DNA of 64,000 nt from Zobellella maritima (GTDB lineage: Bacteria > Pseudomonadota > Gammaproteobacteria > Enterobacterales > Aeromonadaceae): NCBI RefSeq assembly GCF_003075035.1, contig NZ_QCZE01000002.1:186001-250000 (forward strand), given 5' to 3'. Under the pieces are notes generated by a model, which did no database searches, had not been told where the DNA came from, and saw only the letters and a list, made by a program, of their open reading frames with translations. The position numbers and the translations under genes were made by a program. Below, piece by piece: positions 52,295-61,204 of this stretch; positions within the stretch are counted from its first letter, which is position 1; every line of letters begins with the position of its first letter.

Positions 52295-53002
52295 ATGGAA
52301 AGGTTAGTTCACGGTTCTGAGATTATCTGGTACGACCCGGAATGTTTCGACGATTTCGAACGGGATTATTTTGAAATTGATTATTGGCGGGAACGCGACG
52401 CCATTCGCGGCAAGGCGGTGGGGCGCAATACCACCTGGTTTGTAGATGATGGGGTCGGGCACAAGGTACTGCGCCATTACTATCGTGGCGGCCTGATTGG
52501 TCGGGTAATGGAAGATACTTTCCTGCATGTGGCCGAGTCCAAAAGCCGGGCCATGGCCGAGTTCACCGTGTTGGCCAAGCTGTATCGCCGAGGGCTGCCG
52601 GTGCCCAGGCCCTGCGCGGCACGGATGATGCGTTCCAATCTGGTATATCGTGCCGACATCATCCTTGAGCGTGTAAGCAATGCTCGCGATCTTGTGGCTA
52701 TTTTGAAAGAGCAGCCACTGAAGGCCACGCAGTGGCGGAACATCGGCAAGATGATCCGCCAGTTTCACCTGGCCGGTCTCTACCATGCGGACTTGAACAG
52801 CCATAATGTGTTGCTCGATGACCAGGGCAAGGGGTGGTTGATCGATTTCGACAAGTGTCACTTCCGACAGCCCGGTAGCTGGGCCCGGGAAAATATGGAG
52901 CGCCTGCTGCGCTCATTCCGCAAGGAAGTCAGCCTGCATCCCGGTTTCCAATGGGATGAGGCCGATTGGCAGATCCTGATGGATGGCTACAAAGCCAGCT
53001 GA
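52295..53002 (+). CDS. kdkA: 3-deoxy-D-manno-octulosonic acid kinase
   Basis: A 235-residue Kdo kinase that phosphorylates Kdo of lipid A precursors, known from Haemophilus, Vibrio and relatives that carry a single Kdo. The kinase-like core shows the conserved LRHYYRGG segment, the catalytic LYHADLNSHNVLLD (HxDLNxxN) and the metal-binding IDFDK. ATG 52,295 is preferred because GGGGG then sits six bases upstream; ATG 52,289 and an earlier ATG at 52,244 are open alternatives. It overlaps the convergent waaA by 16 bp. Confidence 0.93.
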   Translation: MERLVHGSEIIWYDPECFDDFERDYFEIDYWRERDAIRGKAVGRNTTWFVDDGVGHKVLRHYYRGGLIGRVMEDTFLHVAESKSRAMAEFTVLAKLYRRGLPVPRPCAARMMRSNLVYRADIILERVSNARDLVAILKEQPLKATQWRNIGKMIRQFHLAGLYHADLNSHNVLLDDQGKGWLIDFDKCHFRQPGSWARENMERLLRSFRKEVSLHPGFQWDEADWQILMDGYKAS

Positions 53003-54252
53003 GTCTTGATTACCGTCAGGGTTCTGTTCAGGGCGCCCTGGTTGGCCTTGACCACGGCGAGGGCCTGCTGGCCCATGAGCCGAGTCTGGTCTGGCTCATC
53101 CAGTAGCCGGCTCAGCTGCCGGGCCAGGGCATCGGCATCGGCAACCACACGGGCTCCACCGGCCTCGATCAGCTGGCGGCTGATATCGCTGAAGTTGAAG
53201 GTGGAGGAACCGGTGAGTACCGGCTTAGCCAGGGCGGCCGGTTCCAGCAGGTTGTGTCCGCCCCGAGCAATCAGGCTGCCGCCGACAAAGGCGATATCGG
53301 CCGCTGCCAGCATCAGGGGCAGCTCACCCATGGTATCGCCCAGATAGACCTGGGCCTCTGCGGTGGCGACCTGTTCGGTACGCCGGGCGAGGGCAAAGCC
53401 CTGCTGCCGCACCAGTCCGGCAACCTGATCGAAACGCTGGGGGTGACGGGGAACCAGGATCAGCAGCGATTCGGGATATTGGCGCAGAAGTTGTCGATGG
53501 GCGGCCAGCAGTTGTTCATCTTCACCCTCGTGGGTGGAGGCAGCTATCCACACTGGCCGGGATGCACCCAGGTGTTCACGCAGGGCCTTGCCCTGCAGGT
53601 GAACTTTTTCGTCATAACCGATATCGAATTTGACCGAACCGGTGACCGTCAGCTTGTCTGTGGAGATCCCCAGGGTGGCGAAGCGACGGGCATCGTCCGG
53701 GTGTTGACAGGCAATGTGCTGCAAGTGGGGTGATAACTGGTTGAATACCCCCTGGAAACGCCGGTATCTTTGACAGGAGCGGGCAGAGAGGCGGGCATTG
53801 AGCAGGAGCACCGGCACCGCCCGTCTGCCGCAGGCCGCCAGCCAGTTGGGCCAGAGTTCGGTTTCCATGACCAGCAGGGCAGAGGGGCGGACGCGGCTCA
53901 GGAACAGGGCCACAGACCAGGGAAAGTCGAGCGGCGCATATCTGTGTTCGACCAGATCGCCCAGTTTGGCCGCCTGATCGGCGCCGGTTCGGGTCGTGGT
54001 GGTCACCACTATCGGCAAGGTCGGATATTCGGCCTTCAGTGCCTTGAGCAGGGGGGTAGCGGCCACTACTTCGCCCACGCTCACCGCATGGAGCCAGAGC
54101 GGTGCCTGCTGGCCGGAGGCCGGCACCAGCCCCAGGTGTTCTGCCCAGCGCTGTCCGAAACCGGGTTTGCCCCGTTTGGGCCAGTAGAGCAGGGCCAGCA
54201 GCAGCGGGCTGAACAGGTGGATCAGCAGGTTGTAAACTAGGCGATATATCAT
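52987..54252 (-). CDS. waaA: Kdo transferase
   Basis: A 421-residue GT30 enzyme (E. coli 425) that transfers Kdo from CMP-Kdo to lipid IVA at the inner membrane. An N-terminal membrane anchor (about 1-24, FSPLLLALLYWPKRGKPGFG) precedes the conserved LWLHAVSVGEVVAATPLL and the donor-binding LMLAAADIAFVGGSLIARGGHN (in part). The accompanying kdkA suggests a mono-functional enzyme adding one Kdo followed by phosphorylation, as in Haemophilus (inference). Confidence 0.96.
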   Translation of the reverse strand: MIYRLVYNLLIHLFSPLLLALLYWPKRGKPGFGQRWAEHLGLVPASGQQAPLWLHAVSVGEVVAATPLLKALKAEYPTLPIVVTTTTRTGADQAAKLGDLVEHRYAPLDFPWSVALFLSRVRPSALLVMETELWPNWLAACGRRAVPVLLLNARLSARSCQRYRRFQGVFNQLSPHLQHIACQHPDDARRFATLGISTDKLTVTGSVKFDIGYDEKVHLQGKALREHLGASRPVWIAASTHEGEDEQLLAAHRQLLRQYPESLLILVPRHPQRFDQVAGLVRQQGFALARRTEQVATAEAQVYLGDTMGELPLMLAAADIAFVGGSLIARGGHNLLEPAALAKPVLTGSSTFNFSDISRQLIEAGGARVVADADALARQLSRLLDEPDQTRLMGQQALAVVKANQGALNRTLTVIKTQLAL

Positions 54253-54324
54253 AACGACACGGGTCAGGGACGAAGGCCCAAGTATCCTAAAAAGTACAAG
54301 TCATGCACAAGGTTAACAAACGCG

Positions 54325-55413
54325 ATGAAAAAATTCCTGGTGGTACAGACCAAAGAAATCGGTGACGTCCTGGTGTCTACCGCCTTATGCAACAACCTGA
54401 AGCAGGCATATCCGCAGGCGCGGGTCGATTACCTGGTGATGGATTATTGTGCCGGCATGGCGGAGGGAAATCCGTACATAGATAATCTGATCACCCTGGA
54501 TAAAAAAAAGAAGGATGATTGGCGTTATCTCTGGCAGCTGATGAAGGGTATTCGCCAAACGGCCTATGATGCGGTGATCAACAGTCAGGGACAGATTATC
54601 GGCCTGCTAACCTGCCTGTTTAGTGGCGCTAGGACACGTATCGGTTTCGACTCTTTGCCCTGGCGGCTGGGGCATAATCGGATCGTGCATTTTGGCAAGG
54701 ATACCGATCACCAAGGCAATGCCTATATGGTGGATGACAGGTTTTCGCTGTTGGCCCCCCTGCAGCTTCCGAAAGAAGACAGGAACTATTATCTTTGGTT
54801 GTCGGAGCATGAAAAGCAGCTGGGCCGAGAGAAACTGAAGGCTGCGGGTATCGACGGCGAACGGCCATTTATCACCTTTGGTGTTAATTCCAAGGGGGCC
54901 TACAAGTGCTGGCCGGTCGACTATTTTGCAGAGCTGGCCGAGATGATGATTGATAACTATCAGGCACAAATCCTGGTCTATTGTGGCCCGGGTGAGGAAA
55001 CGCATAATCGCCAGCTGAGAAAGCGATTGCCCGACGCAAAAAAAGCGTATGTGTTCGATAGCATAGCAACAGGATCCATCAGGGAGCTGGCAGGGCTGAT
55101 AGTCCATAGTCACTATTTTATCGGCAATGATACGGGGCCCAGGCATATAGCGCAGGCGTTGGAGGTGCCAACCCTGTCCATTACCGCGCCGTTCGGCGAC
55201 AAGCGGATAGCCAATCCTGACGATCATCATAAATTCAGGACAATAGATATTCCCGGCGCCCTGGGACTTACCGTGGAACAGTGGGATAACATGCGCAGGG
55301 GCGTTCAGCGAGGCTCACCGGAAGAGCAGGATGTCTTTAGAAAGCTGACCCCCAAGCTGGTTTGGGAAAGTACTGTCAAGCAAATCGATGAGCTTGGATT
55401 ATTGAAGCCATAA
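54325..55413 (+). CDS. GT9-family glycosyltransferase
   Basis: A 362-residue heptosyltransferase-like protein: MKKFLVVQTKEIGDVLVSTA at the N-terminus, donor-site ITFGVNSKGAYKCWPVDYFAEL (in part), and HYFIGNDTGPRHIAQALEVPT (in part) near residue 275. The position resembles WaaQ/heptosyltransferase III genes, but a specific acceptor cannot be claimed. It is divergent from waaA and followed by a long imperfect hairpin. The GC content is somewhat lower than waaA or waaF, hinting at a separate history. Confidence 0.85.
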   Translation: MKKFLVVQTKEIGDVLVSTALCNNLKQAYPQARVDYLVMDYCAGMAEGNPYIDNLITLDKKKKDDWRYLWQLMKGIRQTAYDAVINSQGQIIGLLTCLFSGARTRIGFDSLPWRLGHNRIVHFGKDTDHQGNAYMVDDRFSLLAPLQLPKEDRNYYLWLSEHEKQLGREKLKAAGIDGERPFITFGVNSKGAYKCWPVDYFAELAEMMIDNYQAQILVYCGPGEETHNRQLRKRLPDAKKAYVFDSIATGSIRELAGLIVHSHYFIGNDTGPRHIAQALEVPTLSITAPFGDKRIANPDDHHKFRTIDIPGALGLTVEQWDNMRRGVQRGSPEEQDVFRKLTPKLVWESTVKQIDELGLLKP

Positions 55414-55425
55414 ATGATGATTAAA

Positions 55426-55456
55426 ATAGTCGCCAGCTTTACCCGCTGGCAACTAT
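55426..55456. terminator. Hairpin between two convergent LPS genes
   Basis: ATAGT-C-GCCAGC and GCTGGC-A-ACTAT form an 11-bp stem with one mismatch and a 7-nt loop, between the GT9 gene and convergent waaF. No strong T run on either side. Confidence 0.5.
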
Positions 55457-55553
55457 CTTAGCCGTTAACTTGATGATTAAAAGCCTCACCATTTGAATTC
55501 ATCCGTTTTGCCGAGCCTGCAATAAGGCAGCATGGTGTTCCTGAGTTGAACAC

Positions 55554-56588
55554 TCAGGACGATATCGTGCCGATAGCCTTGATAATGGTCTGTGGCGGCA
55601 GTTCTTTCAAACATTTCAGGTGGCCCAACGGGCATTCCCGTTTAAAGCAGGGTCGACACTCGATGTCGGTATGGACCACAGCGACCTTTTTCGCAAGCGG
55701 GGGTGTGTATTGGGGGGATGTCGAGCCATATACACCGACCAGTGGCCGTTGCAGGGCGGCGGCGATATGCATCAGGCCAGAGTCGTTCGAGACAACGACC
55801 GAGGCCAGGGCCATCAGGTCGATGGCCTGATGCAGGGAAGTCTTTCCGGCCAGCAGATGACAGTGCGCCCGCATGGCGTCGGGTAAATGAGCTTTGATCG
55901 CTTCGGCGACGAGCACATCCTTGGCCGAACCGAAAATCCATACCTGATGTCCCTCGCTGATTTGTTGCCTGGCAACCTCGGCATAGTGCTGCTCCGGCCA
56001 GCGTTTAGAAGGACCGAACTCGGCCCCCGGGCAGAGAGCCAATATGGGCCTGTCGGTGTTCAGCTGCAGGCTGTGCAGCGCCTGCTGTTGATTCTGAAGA
56101 TCAACGGCGAGCGCCGGCCAGGGTAGCGCCGGTAAACAGTGATGGTCTTTCATCTCCGACTTGGGATAGGCCAGAGCCGCGTAGCGCTCGACCATCAGCG
56201 GGAAGTCGACCTTGTTGCTGCGCAGATCGGTGAGCAGGCCGTAGCGGGATTCACCTTTCCAGCCTGTTCGCTTCCTGATGCCGGCGAACAAGGGGATCAG
56301 CGCCGATTTCATCGAGTTGGGCTGCACTATCGCCCAGTCATAGCCCTCGGCGGCCAGTTTTCGCCCCAGCCGGAAGCGTTCGGTCAGCTTAAAGTCGCCA
56401 TGACCCAGCGGCATGACAATGGCCTTGTCTACTTCCGGCATCCGCTCCAGCAGGGCGCAACACCAGGCCGGGGCCATCACATGCAGTTCAGCATGCGGAT
56501 GTTGCTGCTTCAGGGTGATGTACAGGCTCTGGGACATCACCATATCGCCGACCCAGGAGGGGCCTATAATCAGGATTTTGTTTGCCAT
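55554..56588 (-). CDS. waaF: ADP-heptose:LPS heptosyltransferase II
   Basis: A 344-residue GT9 enzyme (E. coli WaaF 348) that adds the second heptose to the inner core. It carries KILIIGPSWVGDMVMSQSLY, LCPGAEFGPSKRWPEQHYAE, SNDSGLMHIAAALQRPLVGVYGSTSP (each in part) and the C-terminal CRPCFKRECPLGHLKCL, the last being distinctive of WaaF. It is the nearest host-typical gene to the AT-rich patch, whose three genes are transcribed toward it. Confidence 0.96.
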   Translation of the reverse strand: MANKILIIGPSWVGDMVMSQSLYITLKQQHPHAELHVMAPAWCCALLERMPEVDKAIVMPLGHGDFKLTERFRLGRKLAAEGYDWAIVQPNSMKSALIPLFAGIRKRTGWKGESRYGLLTDLRSNKVDFPLMVERYAALAYPKSEMKDHHCLPALPWPALAVDLQNQQQALHSLQLNTDRPILALCPGAEFGPSKRWPEQHYAEVARQQISEGHQVWIFGSAKDVLVAEAIKAHLPDAMRAHCHLLAGKTSLHQAIDLMALASVVVSNDSGLMHIAAALQRPLVGVYGSTSPQYTPPLAKKVAVVHTDIECRPCFKRECPLGHLKCLKELPPQTIIKAIGTISS

Positions 56589-56654
56589 AGAGAATGTTAC
56601 CTTATTTAGTTGACCTTATTATACACTCTCGCAAAACTCGGATGCAGCCTTTCC

Positions 56655-57656
56655 TTAATTTAGTCCTATTTTGAAGAGTATTTCATCAATAAATCCATCT
56701 GTACTGTATCTAGACAAAACAGTAGGGTTAGGCTCTTGGTAAGGCGATGTGAAAAAATCGAGAGGTATTTTTTTGATATCTTGATCGGTGTTTAAAACGA
56801 AAATGTTTTGCTCATTGTAGAAATCATACTCTTTAATATGTTTGTTATTCGTTATCAGTTTGCACTTTGCGAAGAGGCACTCCAAGCTGCGTATTGTCAA
56901 CCCTGCTTGTTTTTCTAAGTTTAGTTCCAGAATTACTCTTGCTCTTTCTGAAAGACTTAGATTGTATTGATAGCTGATTTTTCTATTAGTTATAATGGGA
57001 TGGGAAAATGACTTGTCGATTTTCTTTTTATTTACATACAGTCTGATGTCAGAGTTAATGCCTAATTTTCTACAGTGGTCATATAGTGATACCAGGGTGG
57101 TATATCTTTCTTTATTTTTGAACTGCCCCAGATAGTAAAGATCAATGTTTTTACCCACCTTTGCTTCACTAGAGGCTTGCTCGACATAGAAGCTGGGTCT
57201 GAATATTAAACCATGCTTTTCACAATCAACAGGGTCAAAGCTGAAGACATGGTCGTATTCCGATATGGTTGTTCTTATGTTAGTAGTTTCATACATGTCC
57301 CACATAAATAGTACAGTTTTTATGTTCGGGTATTTTTCCTTCAGGAGTGCGATGAACTCCTTTGAATGAAATTGATTTATTGAGATGAAAAGCTCAAGTG
57401 AGCTCGAAGGTATTTTTGTTAATAATTTTACCTCGTGCTTTCTCAGGAGTGAGTTGTAATGATTGTTTATTAAATTAGAGTTCCGGTTAAGTTCTCTAAT
57501 AATACTAAAATACAAGCCTCGTTGGTTTTTTAATGGATAGGAGCCGTCAATATAGAAAACGTTTTCAAATTTTTTCTGTAGTGCACGTTGTAAACTATAA
57601 CGCTCAGAACTTTCCTTTGTGCCATCAAGGCCATCTACTGAAAATAATGCATTCAT
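56655..57656 (-). CDS. Putative glycosyltransferase, AT-rich LPS patch
   Basis: A 333-residue protein without a secure family. The N-terminal half has a Rossmann-like layout, the middle FMWDMYETTNIR and FSFDPVDCEKHGLIFRPSFY, and the C-terminal third IRSLECLFAKCKLITNNKHIKEYDFY (in part). This is the pattern seen in CgeB- and GT4-like glycosyltransferases, where the nucleotide-sugar site is a conserved acidic SLE. AT-rich codon use is markedly different from waaF. It is last of three genes read together; its start is one base after the stop of the upstream gene. Core or outer-core sugar addition is the likely role. Confidence 0.6.
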   Translation of the reverse strand: MNALFSVDGLDGTKESSERYSLQRALQKKFENVFYIDGSYPLKNQRGLYFSIIRELNRNSNLINNHYNSLLRKHEVKLLTKIPSSSLELFISINQFHSKEFIALLKEKYPNIKTVLFMWDMYETTNIRTTISEYDHVFSFDPVDCEKHGLIFRPSFYVEQASSEAKVGKNIDLYYLGQFKNKERYTTLVSLYDHCRKLGINSDIRLYVNKKKIDKSFSHPIITNRKISYQYNLSLSERARVILELNLEKQAGLTIRSLECLFAKCKLITNNKHIKEYDFYNEQNIFVLNTDQDIKKIPLDFFTSPYQEPNPTVLSRYSTDGFIDEILFKIGLN

Positions 57657-57657
57657 T

Positions 57658-58701
57658 TCACATGACCACTATATCATTCATTATTATTTTTGAAATTCTA
57701 TCTGCTAACTCTATTTCATTACAAGTGTTTAGATCACAAGGCATGATAATGCTTTCTTTTCTATCTGACATAGGGGGCCAGTATTTTGCATTGTGTTCAT
57801 CACGATAAACGGCGACTGTTGGTATGTTAAAGGCACTTGCAATGTGCACTAGTGCAGTGTCTGGAGAAATAACTAAGCTAGCGTCTTTTAATATGGCAAT
57901 ACTATCATGGATTGTATTTATATCTTCATAAATAAATATGCGGTTTGTATTCCCATAAACTCGTTTATACTCTTCTTTTTTATCAGCAGGACAGACTATG
58001 ACAAAATCAATATCCATCAAATCTAGCCTGTTTTTTATCTCTTTGACAATACCAGCAGGAAAGCATCTTTTTTTATCAAAAGCATCTAGGTTTACAGCAA
58101 TATATTTTGATAAACCAAAGCGGTTTATAAACATATCTTTCTTGGCGACGGCATCGCTTTTGGTAATAACAGTTGGTCTGTCTTTTGCCGGCAACCCATG
58201 TTTTTCTAACTCTTTCTTATACCTGTAAAAAAGGGAACCATCGTTAATGACACCAAGTTCCGGTTGATGCATCATAAATCTTTTTTTCTCAACGACAATA
58301 TTACACTTTGCCCTTAGTATGCCCATGAATATGTTGGGGGGGATTTTGTTTCCTGCAGTTGGAGAGAAAAGCAGGTCTATTTTACCATGCTTTTTTTTTA
58401 TTTTTAACGCGGTTTTTGTAATGGAAAATAACGCATTAGAATTTTTTAACGTATAGCATGTAAGATCTGAGTCAGATTGAAATATAGAATAGCTATAGTT
58501 GGAGCAAACAACTATTATTTTAGCATTACTATAATGATTCTTGATGGCATTTATTGCGATAGAGCAAGCAATGGCGTCACCAATTCTGTCAATGCTATAG
58601 ATCACTGCTGTGACAGATTGATTATTATTGATTTTTCCAGGCACTTGATAATCGAAAAACTTAGGTATTATTTTTCTTAGTAACTTTTTCATAATTTTCA
58701 C
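57658..58701 (-). CDS. GT9-like glycosyltransferase, AT-rich LPS patch
   Basis: A 347-residue GT9 homologue: SVTAVIYSIDRIGDAIACSI near the N-terminus, VNLDAFDKKRCFP where donor-binding residues are expected, and LVISPDTALVHIASAFNIPT near residue 285. The GTG at 58,701 is used by the longest frame; ATG 58,692 three codons in may be the real start. Strongly AT-rich, like its neighbours. It probably transfers a heptose or related sugar to the core; the acceptor is unknown. Confidence 0.75.
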   Translation of the reverse strand: MKIMKKLLRKIIPKFFDYQVPGKINNNQSVTAVIYSIDRIGDAIACSIAINAIKNHYSNAKIIVVCSNYSYSIFQSDSDLTCYTLKNSNALFSITKTALKIKKKHGKIDLLFSPTAGNKIPPNIFMGILRAKCNIVVEKKRFMMHQPELGVINDGSLFYRYKKELEKHGLPAKDRPTVITKSDAVAKKDMFINRFGLSKYIAVNLDAFDKKRCFPAGIVKEIKNRLDLMDIDFVIVCPADKKEEYKRVYGNTNRIFIYEDINTIHDSIAILKDASLVISPDTALVHIASAFNIPTVAVYRDEHNAKYWPPMSDRKESIIMPCDLNTCNEIELADRISKIIMNDIVVM

Positions 58702-58738
58702 ATCACAGTTACGTTACTATTTAACATTGGGGATTGAA

Positions 58739-59350
58739 CTAATGTTCCCATGAGATATTTTCTTTGATTACCTTGGCAGGCGAACCCGCGACGATAGTTT
58801 TATGGGGAACATGTTTTGTCACAATTGAACCAAAAGCTACGATGCTACCATCATGAACTGTGACTCCCTTCAGGATGGTGGCATTAGCTGCGATCCATAC
58901 TTTGTTGCCAATAATAATGTCTTCTGGGGAGTTTAAAAGGGACTTTGTTTCAGCATCAAAAATTGGATGGCCATCATAGGTCATCACATTTATATTTCGA
59001 GAAAACATACAGTTATCACCTATGGTAAGCTGTGTGCCATCTCCTTTTGCCGAAAGGTAGGAGCCACCAATATCTGTTTTTTTTCCTATTTTAATCAGGC
59101 AGTCACTACCAGTCACCTCCAGGTTGCTGTAGCTGATGTTGGCACCTTCTTCAATTTCAATAATGTTGTTATTACCGTGGATACTGATAGTACACCGACG
59201 GAACTTTCCTGTGCCATGGACAATCAACTTATTATTTTCACCCCTAAGCTTTATTTTATTCCAGATTAGGTAAGATTTAGGGCTGGTGATGATTTTTCCA
59301 CCTTTTCCTTTAATTATATTTAACAGCCTCAAGGGCAACTTTGTTGTCAT
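58739..59350 (-). CDS. Hexapeptide-repeat acyltransferase
   Basis: A 203-residue left-handed beta-helix acetyltransferase. Hexapeptide turns run from about residue 50 to 190 (IEIEEGANIS, IKIGKKTDIG, LTIGDNCMFS, IIIGNKVWIA, TILKGVTVHDGSIVAFGSIVTK in part), ending in the family VAGSPAKVIKENISW. A His in MTYDGHPIFD is the likely catalytic base. Such enzymes O-acetylate sugars of surface polysaccharides. AT-rich; first of the three-gene patch by transcription order, 37 bp before the GT9-like gene. Confidence 0.82.
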   Translation of the reverse strand: MTTKLPLRLLNIIKGKGGKIITSPKSYLIWNKIKLRGENNKLIVHGTGKFRRCTISIHGNNNIIEIEEGANISYSNLEVTGSDCLIKIGKKTDIGGSYLSAKGDGTQLTIGDNCMFSRNINVMTYDGHPIFDAETKSLLNSPEDIIIGNKVWIAANATILKGVTVHDGSIVAFGSIVTKHVPHKTIVAGSPAKVIKENISWEH

Positions 59351-59378
59351 TTTTATTTACTAAAGCAGTAGTTATTAA

Positions 59379-61148
59379 TCATTTTTTAGCCTTTCTGAAC
59401 ACATAGTTTCCCTTTATCTTCCGCCATAACCCGAAGACATCGGTACGGGGGAAGATGGCGATGCGGCGGATCTGATAGGGATCTTCGTGCATCGCCAGGG
59501 GGCCACTGTCGGTGGCCACGGCGAAGGGATACCCCAGTTCTTTGGCCAGCTGTTTGCTGTCTTCGTTGTGGATGCCGAAAGGATAGGCGAACGAGGTCAG
59601 TGGCCTGCCGATAAGCTCTTCCAGTTGCGCCTTGTTTTCAGCTATTTCATGGTGTTGCGCAGCTTTATCCTGTTGATCCAGACGAGGATGAGTAAGGGTA
59701 TGGCCCCCGATCTCCACCAGGCCGGAGTCGGCCAGCGCCTTGATTTGTTCCGGGTTCATCAGTTCGACCCGCTTTTCCGGATTATCGGGTTGCTCAACGT
59801 CCCAGCGATTAAATTGTTCGCCGGTCACCACATAAATCACCGCCTTGAAGCCGTATTTCTCAAGCAGGGGCAGCAGCAGCTCGTAATTATCCCGGTAGCC
59901 GTCATCGACGGTGATAATGATGTATTTTTTGCCAGCCTTTAGCCGACTGGCGATGCCCCGGTCGGCCAGATCGGCGAAGGTGAGCGTTTCATAGCCCAGG
60001 CGCTTGAGCAGCTTGAAGTGCTTTTCCAGCATGTTGACGTGCATATAGGTACCATGTACGCCTTTTTCGCTGTCATTCCTGATAAAACGATGATACATGA
60101 TAATCGGCACTTCCTGACGCAACCGGTGCACGTATACCGACTGGTAATGGTGCTCCAGCTCGTCCACCACCCGGCGCAGGTCGTAGGCCGCTTTGACCCG
60201 TTCGATAATACGGTTATCTGTTGTGCTTTCCGCCAAGGCCGCGCTGATTTGTGCCGGAATGGCGGAAAAGTCGATATCCAGATCCCTGGGCCCGATATCG
60301 CCGAAGTTGCTTGCCATGGCGGCGGTAATATTGTCTGCCGTGACCAGTCCGACGGCATTGGCTTCGCCGATGGCGAAGGTGGGGCGGCCCATCAGAATTG
60401 ATTCCATGGCCACCCGGCCGGCGCCAATCACCAGATCCGAGCGGGCGATTAACCCCGGCACGTCCTGTACATAGCCCAGAAACGTCACCTGTTCCTTGAA
60501 CCGTTCGAAGCGCTCAGGTACTGCCGAGCCGGAGGCGATCTGCACTCGGTAGCTTTCCAGATCCAGGCATCCGTCCAGCAACCGGTAGCAGAGTTCGCCT
60601 TTGGGGCCGGTCAGGCGACCGATGAGGCTGATCACCGGCTTGTCATTATCGGCAGGGGGGGAGGGTTGGTAGTGATCGGTGTTGATACCGTTGCGTCCGA
60701 CGGCAATCAGCGCAGGCGATACCCCCAGGCTGTCGATCAGCTGGTTGCGTACCGCTTCGCACACCGCCAGAGCCCTGTCGCCCAGGGCATGGAATTTCTT
60801 GCGCGAAGCATGCACCGGCTGGCGTCCGTGGACGCTGGTGATCATGGGGGTGCCGGTCAGCCTGCAGGCGACGTGGCAGCTCCAGCTCGATGCCCGGCTG
60901 TGGGCGTGCACCAGCTGGATGCGGTGTTTCTTGATCAGGTATATGAGGTAGGCCACATGCCAGAAGCGGCGGGGTATGCTGCGTTTGTTGAAGCGCAGCC
61001 GGAAATAGCGCCCCTGATGCGGCTTGGTCAGGGTATCGGATACGTAGAAGAGCCGATGGCCCCGGCGGGCCAGTTCATCACCCACTGTGGTGGCATAGAC
61101 TTCTGCCCCTGTCACCTCGAGTTGGGAAAGCGCCATTAATATATTCAT
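59379..61148 (-). CDS. Fused GT4 glycosyltransferase and NodB-type polysaccharide deacetylase
   Basis: A 589-residue two-domain protein. Residues about 1-330 form a GT-B glycosyltransferase of the GT4 type (MALSQLEVTGAEVYATTVGDEL in part, LVHAHSRASSW, HGRQPVHASRKKF, ISLIGRLTGPKG). Residues about 345-585 form a NodB deacetylase: MYHRF lead-in, catalytic TVDDGYRD, metal-binding HTLTHPRL and the FAYPFG motif. It may add a HexNAc and deacetylate it, or modify the core. No signal peptide, so it acts in the cytoplasm. GC content returns to genome level. It reads out of the hldD side, 56 bp after hldD. Confidence 0.85.
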   Translation of the reverse strand: MNILMALSQLEVTGAEVYATTVGDELARRGHRLFYVSDTLTKPHQGRYFRLRFNKRSIPRRFWHVAYLIYLIKKHRIQLVHAHSRASSWSCHVACRLTGTPMITSVHGRQPVHASRKKFHALGDRALAVCEAVRNQLIDSLGVSPALIAVGRNGINTDHYQPSPPADNDKPVISLIGRLTGPKGELCYRLLDGCLDLESYRVQIASGSAVPERFERFKEQVTFLGYVQDVPGLIARSDLVIGAGRVAMESILMGRPTFAIGEANAVGLVTADNITAAMASNFGDIGPRDLDIDFSAIPAQISAALAESTTDNRIIERVKAAYDLRRVVDELEHHYQSVYVHRLRQEVPIIMYHRFIRNDSEKGVHGTYMHVNMLEKHFKLLKRLGYETLTFADLADRGIASRLKAGKKYIIITVDDGYRDNYELLLPLLEKYGFKAVIYVVTGEQFNRWDVEQPDNPEKRVELMNPEQIKALADSGLVEIGGHTLTHPRLDQQDKAAQHHEIAENKAQLEELIGRPLTSFAYPFGIHNEDSKQLAKELGYPFAVATDSGPLAMHEDPYQIRRIAIFPRTDVFGLWRKIKGNYVFRKAKK

Positions 61149-61204
61149 GCGTAATTCCGGCTGACAGGCGGACCCGGGGGCCCGCCTGTGCTATGGGTGG
61201 AGGC

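Noticed and set aside
56690-56720. LexA-like CTGT...ACAG near the end of the putative glycosyltransferase gene
   Set aside because: The spacing between half-sites is wrong for a LexA box and it lies inside a coding region.
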